64,000 nt of DNA. It comes from Sphingomonadaceae bacterium. GTDB taxonomy: Bacteria; Pseudomonadota; Alphaproteobacteria; Sphingomonadales; Sphingomonadaceae. This document shows positions 60,689-64,000 of this stretch, one piece after another. The stretch's first letter is position 1, and every line of letters begins with the position of its first letter. Location of the stretch: positions 11,027-75,026 of the forward strand of contig JACKKZ010000008.1 of the NCBI GenBank assembly GCA_024236195.1, given 5' to 3'. The translations under genes were made by a program, and so were the position numbers. Under the pieces are notes generated by a model that saw only the letters and a program-made list of their open reading frames with translations, had not been told where the DNA came from and searched no databases.

Positions 60689-62137
60689 ATGACGGACCAT
60701 CGCTCTTTTCTGGAAGCTACCCAGACCCTCTTGGGACCACGCGGTATCACTGTTGATGCAGATCTGCTGGAACCATGGCTTACAGATTGGCGGGGTCGCT
60801 TCACCGGCCGGGCGCTTGCACTGGCGTCACCGGGTTCGACGGAACAAGTCTCGGCGCTGGTCAGGCTCTGTGCCAAGCATGGGGTGGCGATTGTTCCGCA
60901 AGGCGGCAATAGCGGCATGTCAGGCGGCGCGACCCCGGATGAAAGCGGGGACGCAATTATCCTTTCGCTCCGGCGGATGGACCGCATTCGCACACTTGAT
61001 GCCGATGCCATGCAGGTAACCTGCGACGCAGGGGTCATCCTCCAGACGCTGCACGAAGCCGCAGAGGCCCGGCAACTGCGCTTCCCGCTGACGCTGGGTG
61101 GCAAGGGCTCTGCGACAATTGGCGGGCTGATTTCGACCAATGCGGGGGGCACACAAGTGCTGCGCCACGGCGTTATGCGGGCACAAGTGCTTGGAATAGA
61201 AGCAGTGCTGGCAGATGGCAGCATTTTCAACGCTCTCACCCCGCTGAAGAAAGACAATCGCGGTTTCGACCTGAAACAGATGCTGATCGGGTCAGAAGGC
61301 ACATTGGGCATCATCACCGGCGCGACCTTGCGTTTGCTGCCGGAAATTGGCGGGCGCGTAGTCGTTTGGTGCGGCCTTCCCTCCATCGGCATGGCGCGCC
61401 GCCTTCTGATCCATTGCGAAAAGGGCGCTGGTGACCTGTTGGAGGGATTTGAAGTGATGCCCCGACACAGTCTCGAAGCGGTGCTGGACCATGTGCCCGA
61501 TGCCCGCTCTCCCTTGTCCGGAACATATGAATGGCATGCGTTAATCGAGCTGGTTGCCAGCAAGAAGGGCGTAGACGACCTGCCGCAAATGGCAGAATTC
61601 CTGCTCGAAGGCGCGTTGGAACAGGGCCTGCTGGAAGACGCCGTGATTGCCAGCAATGAAAGTCAGGCGGACAGGTTCTGGCTGTTGCGCGATTCCATTG
61701 CGCCCGCTGAACGCGCAATTGGCCCCGCCATGCAACACGACATCTCCGTGCCAGTGGCGAAGATGGCAGAGTTCGTCGAAGCCGCCGTTCCGGCAGTGGA
61801 AGCACAGTTTCCCGAAACGCGCGCCGTTGCTTTCGGCCATTTGGGGGACGGCAATGTGCACTTCCATGTCCTTGCCCCACCCGGCGCCGTGCGTGGCCAG
61901 TGGGAAGGTGAACAGGGAAAGAGCATCAGCACATTTGTCCATGATTTGGTGACCCAATGGGGCGGTTCGATCAGCGCCGAACACGGAATCGGGCAGTTGA
62001 AGCGAGATGAACTGGGCCGTTTGGGCGATCCGGTATCGCTCGCCATGATGCGCGCGGTAAAGCTGGCGCTCGACCCGCAAGGCCTGCTGAACCCCGGCAA
62101 GCTAGTCCCGCTTGCGCCGGAGGCCGCCAGCCACTAA
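60689..62137 (+). CDS. FAD-linked oxidoreductase (D-2-hydroxyacid dehydrogenase/GlcD-type)
   Basis: 482 residues. The PCMH-type FAD domain is shown by IVPQGGNSGMSGGATPD, LGGKGSATIGGLISTNAGG and LIGSEGTLGIIT; the C-terminal domain has HLGDGNVHFHV (metal-binding His) and EHGIGQLKRDELG. These fit D-2-hydroxyglutarate dehydrogenase or D-lactate/glycolate oxidase subunit D. No partner glcE/glcF is nearby, so a single-subunit D-2-hydroxyglutarate type is likeliest (inference). Confidence 0.9.
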   Translation: MTDHRSFLEATQTLLGPRGITVDADLLEPWLTDWRGRFTGRALALASPGSTEQVSALVRLCAKHGVAIVPQGGNSGMSGGATPDESGDAIILSLRRMDRIRTLDADAMQVTCDAGVILQTLHEAAEARQLRFPLTLGGKGSATIGGLISTNAGGTQVLRHGVMRAQVLGIEAVLADGSIFNALTPLKKDNRGFDLKQMLIGSEGTLGIITGATLRLLPEIGGRVVVWCGLPSIGMARRLLIHCEKGAGDLLEGFEVMPRHSLEAVLDHVPDARSPLSGTYEWHALIELVASKKGVDDLPQMAEFLLEGALEQGLLEDAVIASNESQADRFWLLRDSIAPAERAIGPAMQHDISVPVAKMAEFVEAAVPAVEAQFPETRAVAFGHLGDGNVHFHVLAPPGAVRGQWEGEQGKSISTFVHDLVTQWGGSISAEHGIGQLKRDELGRLGDPVSLAMMRAVKLALDPQGLLNPGKLVPLAPEAASH

Positions 62138-62204
62138 AGCGCGCGCTTCACAAAGCTGCGTGTTGCAGCAAAAGACATAATCCAACCGGATCCGGAGAAT
62201 TGCC

Positions 62205-62987
62205 ATGGCCAGCGCGCCGCAGCCTAACCTGCCCCTGTTCTATAACGACCTGATGCCGATCAACAGCCAGGATCACAGCACCTGGAAGCTGAAGCAGCTG
62301 GATTCTGCCCCCTGGCTTGGCAACCAGCATGCCGTGCCGCTGACAGTGGAAGAATTCCCCGAAGCGCAGCGCAATTACCCGATCGTCTTCTCGTCTGGCG
62401 ACAACCCGCTGCCTTTGGCTCTGATGGGCCTGAACGAAGGTGTGAACACCTTCTTTGGCGAAGATGGCCGTACCAACGAAGACGTTTACGTCCCGGCCTA
62501 TATCCGCCGCTATCCCTTCATCCTCGCGAAGCTCCAGCAGGGCAGCGACGAAATGTCGCTTTGCTTTGATCCGACCGCCGGCGCAGTAGGCGATTTCGAA
62601 GAAGGCGATGCCATCTTCGACAGCAATAACCAGCCGACCGATGCAACCAAGGGTGTGCTCGAATTCTGCCAGCGCTTTGAAGAAGCCGGCATGCGGACCA
62701 AGAACTTCATCGACGAGATCACCAAGGAAGGCCTGCTGATGGAAGGCGAGATCGCCATCACGCAGAACGACCAGCCCGACAAGCCCTTCGTCTATCGCGG
62801 CTTCCAGATGATCAATCAGGAAAAGCTGCGCGAAGTGCGCGGTGACAAGCTGCGCGCATGGAACCAGAATGGCCTGATCTCCATGATCTACGCCCACCTG
62901 TTCTCGCTGAACCTGATGCGCAGCGTCTTTGGCCGCCAGGTTGCACAGGGCAAAATGCCCGCGCAGGAGATCAAGGCAACGATCTGA
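62205..62987 (+). CDS. sapC: SapC family protein
   Basis: 260 residues. LPLFYNDLMPINSQDHSTWKL at the N-terminus and FPEAQRNYPIVFSSGD and YVPAYIRRYPFILA are the hallmarks of the SapC family (named after a Campylobacter S-layer locus). Its role in alphaproteobacteria is unknown. Codon use is strongly biased, like that of highly expressed genes. It ends 153 bases before a very strong terminator. Confidence 0.9.
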   Translation: MASAPQPNLPLFYNDLMPINSQDHSTWKLKQLDSAPWLGNQHAVPLTVEEFPEAQRNYPIVFSSGDNPLPLALMGLNEGVNTFFGEDGRTNEDVYVPAYIRRYPFILAKLQQGSDEMSLCFDPTAGAVGDFEEGDAIFDSNNQPTDATKGVLEFCQRFEEAGMRTKNFIDEITKEGLLMEGEIAITQNDQPDKPFVYRGFQMINQEKLREVRGDKLRAWNQNGLISMIYAHLFSLNLMRSVFGRQVAQGKMPAQEIKATI

Positions 62988-63009
62988 TTCGCGGCCTAAG
63001 CAAGTAAAC

Positions 63010-63171
63010 TATTGAAAATCAGGGGTAGGAAAAGGTTGAACAGACCCGCTCCTGCCCCTACTTTATTGGTATCCGGTGGCGCTGCCCTCATGGCGTTGCT
63101 GGATAGGTGCACTTTGTGCACCTCCTCCCTGAACCTTGGCCACCTCGTACATTTGTACGAGGTGGTTTTTT
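63010..63171 (+). ncRNA. Candidate small RNA or structured 3'UTR after sapC
   Basis: Three hairpins in a row: GGGGTAGG/CCTGCCCC (63024-63056), AGGTGCAC-TTT-GTGCACCT (63105-63123) and a final terminator. CCTCCTCCC lies in the single-stranded stretch between the last two; that motif is complementary to Shine-Dalgarno sequences and is used by several known alphaproteobacterial sRNA families. No open frame in the region looks like a gene. Whether it is a separate RNA or the sapC mRNA tail cannot be told. Confidence 0.4.
63140..63171 (+). terminator. Strong rho-independent terminator after sapC
   Basis: Perfect 11-bp arms CCACCTCGTAC and GTACGAGGTGG around an ATTT loop, followed by six T. It separates the sapC unit from the convergent amidohydrolase gene. 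Confidence 0.95.
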
Positions 63172-63189
63172 CTTGGCTGTTACGCCGGG

Positions 63190-64000
63190 CTATTCGGCGG
63201 CAAGCGGCAAGCTCCGTTCGCGGCCGATCTCTGCAATTTCGCCCGCCAGCAAACGGACCATGCCGGCGATCAGGCGCGCAATAGCGGGCAAGTCCGGGGA
63301 TAGCTGGTCAAAATGCCGGTCAAGATACGTGCCCCGACACACCTCAAGCTGGAAGGCATGGATTCCCCGCGATGGCTGTGCGTGGCGATCCAACACGTAA
63401 CCGCCAGCATAGGGCCGGTTATGCGCTGCAGGGCGCTCTTCGGCTGCAAAATGGCGGAATGCCCGCGCCACCAGCATCCCGTCACAGCTTGCCCCAAAGC
63501 GGTCCCCGATCACGAATTGCGCCGGCTGTTCGCCCGGATGATTGCGCTTGAGCGGGGGCATGGAATGCAGGTCCACCAGCAGGGCCGCCCCCCAGCGATC
63601 CCGCAATTCCTCCAGTGCCTGCCCCAGAGCCCGGTGATAAGGCTTGTGTATCCCGGCAATCCGCGCCTCCAATTCCTCCCGTTTCAGGGGATGCTTCCAG
63701 ATTTCCCCCAATCCGGCGAGCCGCCGGGGCACAAGGCCCAGCCCGCTGCGAGCGCGGCGATTGGCGAGAGAATGGCGCGTTCCGGCAGGTGCTCCGCCGC
63801 GCACCATCTCCCAATCAACATCCTCCGCAGCGCGGTTGAGGTCGAGCATGGCCCTTGGCGCTTCGGCCAGCAGCAACGTGGCTCCGGTTTGCCGGGCAAC
63901 TTGCCGGGCCAGGACGTCAACGTAGCGATCCTCCAGCCTGAGGCAGGAATAGTCGGCCCGTCGCATCCCGGCCAGCAGCTCTGCCGGATAAGACCGCCCG
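63190..64000 (-). CDS. N-formylglutamate amidohydrolase family protein (5' end cut by window)
   Basis: Residues 1-258 are read from ATG 63966, but the frame stays open to the window edge as GRSYPAELLAG, a family-like N-terminal segment, so the real start lies outside. Motifs are RAMLDLNRAAED, LLVDLHSMPP (catalytic metal region), FVIGDRFGASC and YAGGYVLDRHAQP. The enzyme hydrolyses N-formyl-glutamate in histidine breakdown or related amides. It converges on sapC. Confidence 0.88.
   Translation of the reverse strand, partial: GRSYPAELLAGMRRADYSCLRLEDRYVDVLARQVARQTGATLLLAEAPRAMLDLNRAAEDVDWEMVRGGAPAGTRHSLANRRARSGLGLVPRRLAGLGEIWKHPLKREELEARIAGIHKPYHRALGQALEELRDRWGAALLVDLHSMPPLKRNHPGEQPAQFVIGDRFGASCDGMLVARAFRHFAAEERPAAHNRPYAGGYVLDRHAQPSRGIHAFQLEVCRGTYLDRHFDQLSPDLPAIARLIAGMVRLLAGEIAEIGRERSLPLAAE

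Overview
The window looks like one piece of a chromosome from an alphaproteobacterium of the order Sphingomonadales, most likely family Erythrobacteraceae. This rests on the high-GC coding bias, the F0-only ATP synthase operon (atpI-atpB-atpE-atpF'-atpF, separate from F1), the otsB/GH15/otsA trehalose cluster, a TIGR02300 protein, SapC, and the trpF-trpB-trpA-accD-folC order. It is dense, ordinary chromosome: about 72 protein genes, one tRNA-Ala(GGC), no IS element, no prophage and no CRISPR array.

Layout. 1-3.7 kb: tail of a threonine dehydratase, two tandem MAPEG proteins, trxB, a tyrosine-phosphatase-like protein and a receiver-like protein lacking its phospho-acceptor Asp. 3.7-10.9 kb (minus strand): M2 peptidase, retropepsin-like protein and rimK, then otsB, GH15 and otsA. 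11-20 kb: secreted and membrane proteins, a marR-emrA-emrB efflux operon with a palindromic operator, and a FitAB/VapBC-type toxin-antitoxin pair at the head of a four-gene overlapping operon. 19.7-28.7 kb (minus strand): asd, an amino-acid permease, and the ffh-rpsP-rimM-trmD-rplS translation operon, which carries about 2.8 kb of extra genes (including a second vapBC pair) between rimM and trmD. 28.8-36.3 kb: tRNA-Ala, the TIGR02300 protein, then aroA-cmk-rpsA interrupted by a small membrane ORF, a 1-Cys peroxiredoxin and a ferritin-like lipoprotein; then gloB. 36.6-43.3 kb (minus strand): F0 ATP synthase and the YdbH-YnbE-YdbL envelope set. 43.4-52.4 kb (plus strand): radC, purB, lapA-like, pyrF, trpFBA, accD, folC. 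52.4-64 kb: an AmpG-type permease, RluB-type pseudouridine synthase, rsmD, a PcrA/UvrD helicase, a DEAD-box helicase, an FAD-linked oxidase, sapC and a cut N-formylglutamate amidohydrolase.

Three things stand out. (1) Two patches (about 4.0-6.8 kb and 27.5-29.6 kb) are dense in single-base indels, many in homopolymers. They break otsA, GH15 and the essential gene ffh, and they leave smaller traces in the TIGR02300 gene and at the aroA start. Base-calling or assembly error explains this better than gene decay. (2) At least five families of 100-300 bp palindromic repeats sit between genes. One family is inserted in frame inside trmD and also forms the 3' end of the RluB-type gene. (3) Several clean regulatory structures are visible: three palindromic operators, a hairpin burying the peroxiredoxin Shine-Dalgarno, and a possible small RNA with a CCTCCTCCC motif after sapC. 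All functions are inferred from sequence motifs and gene order; no database search was possible.
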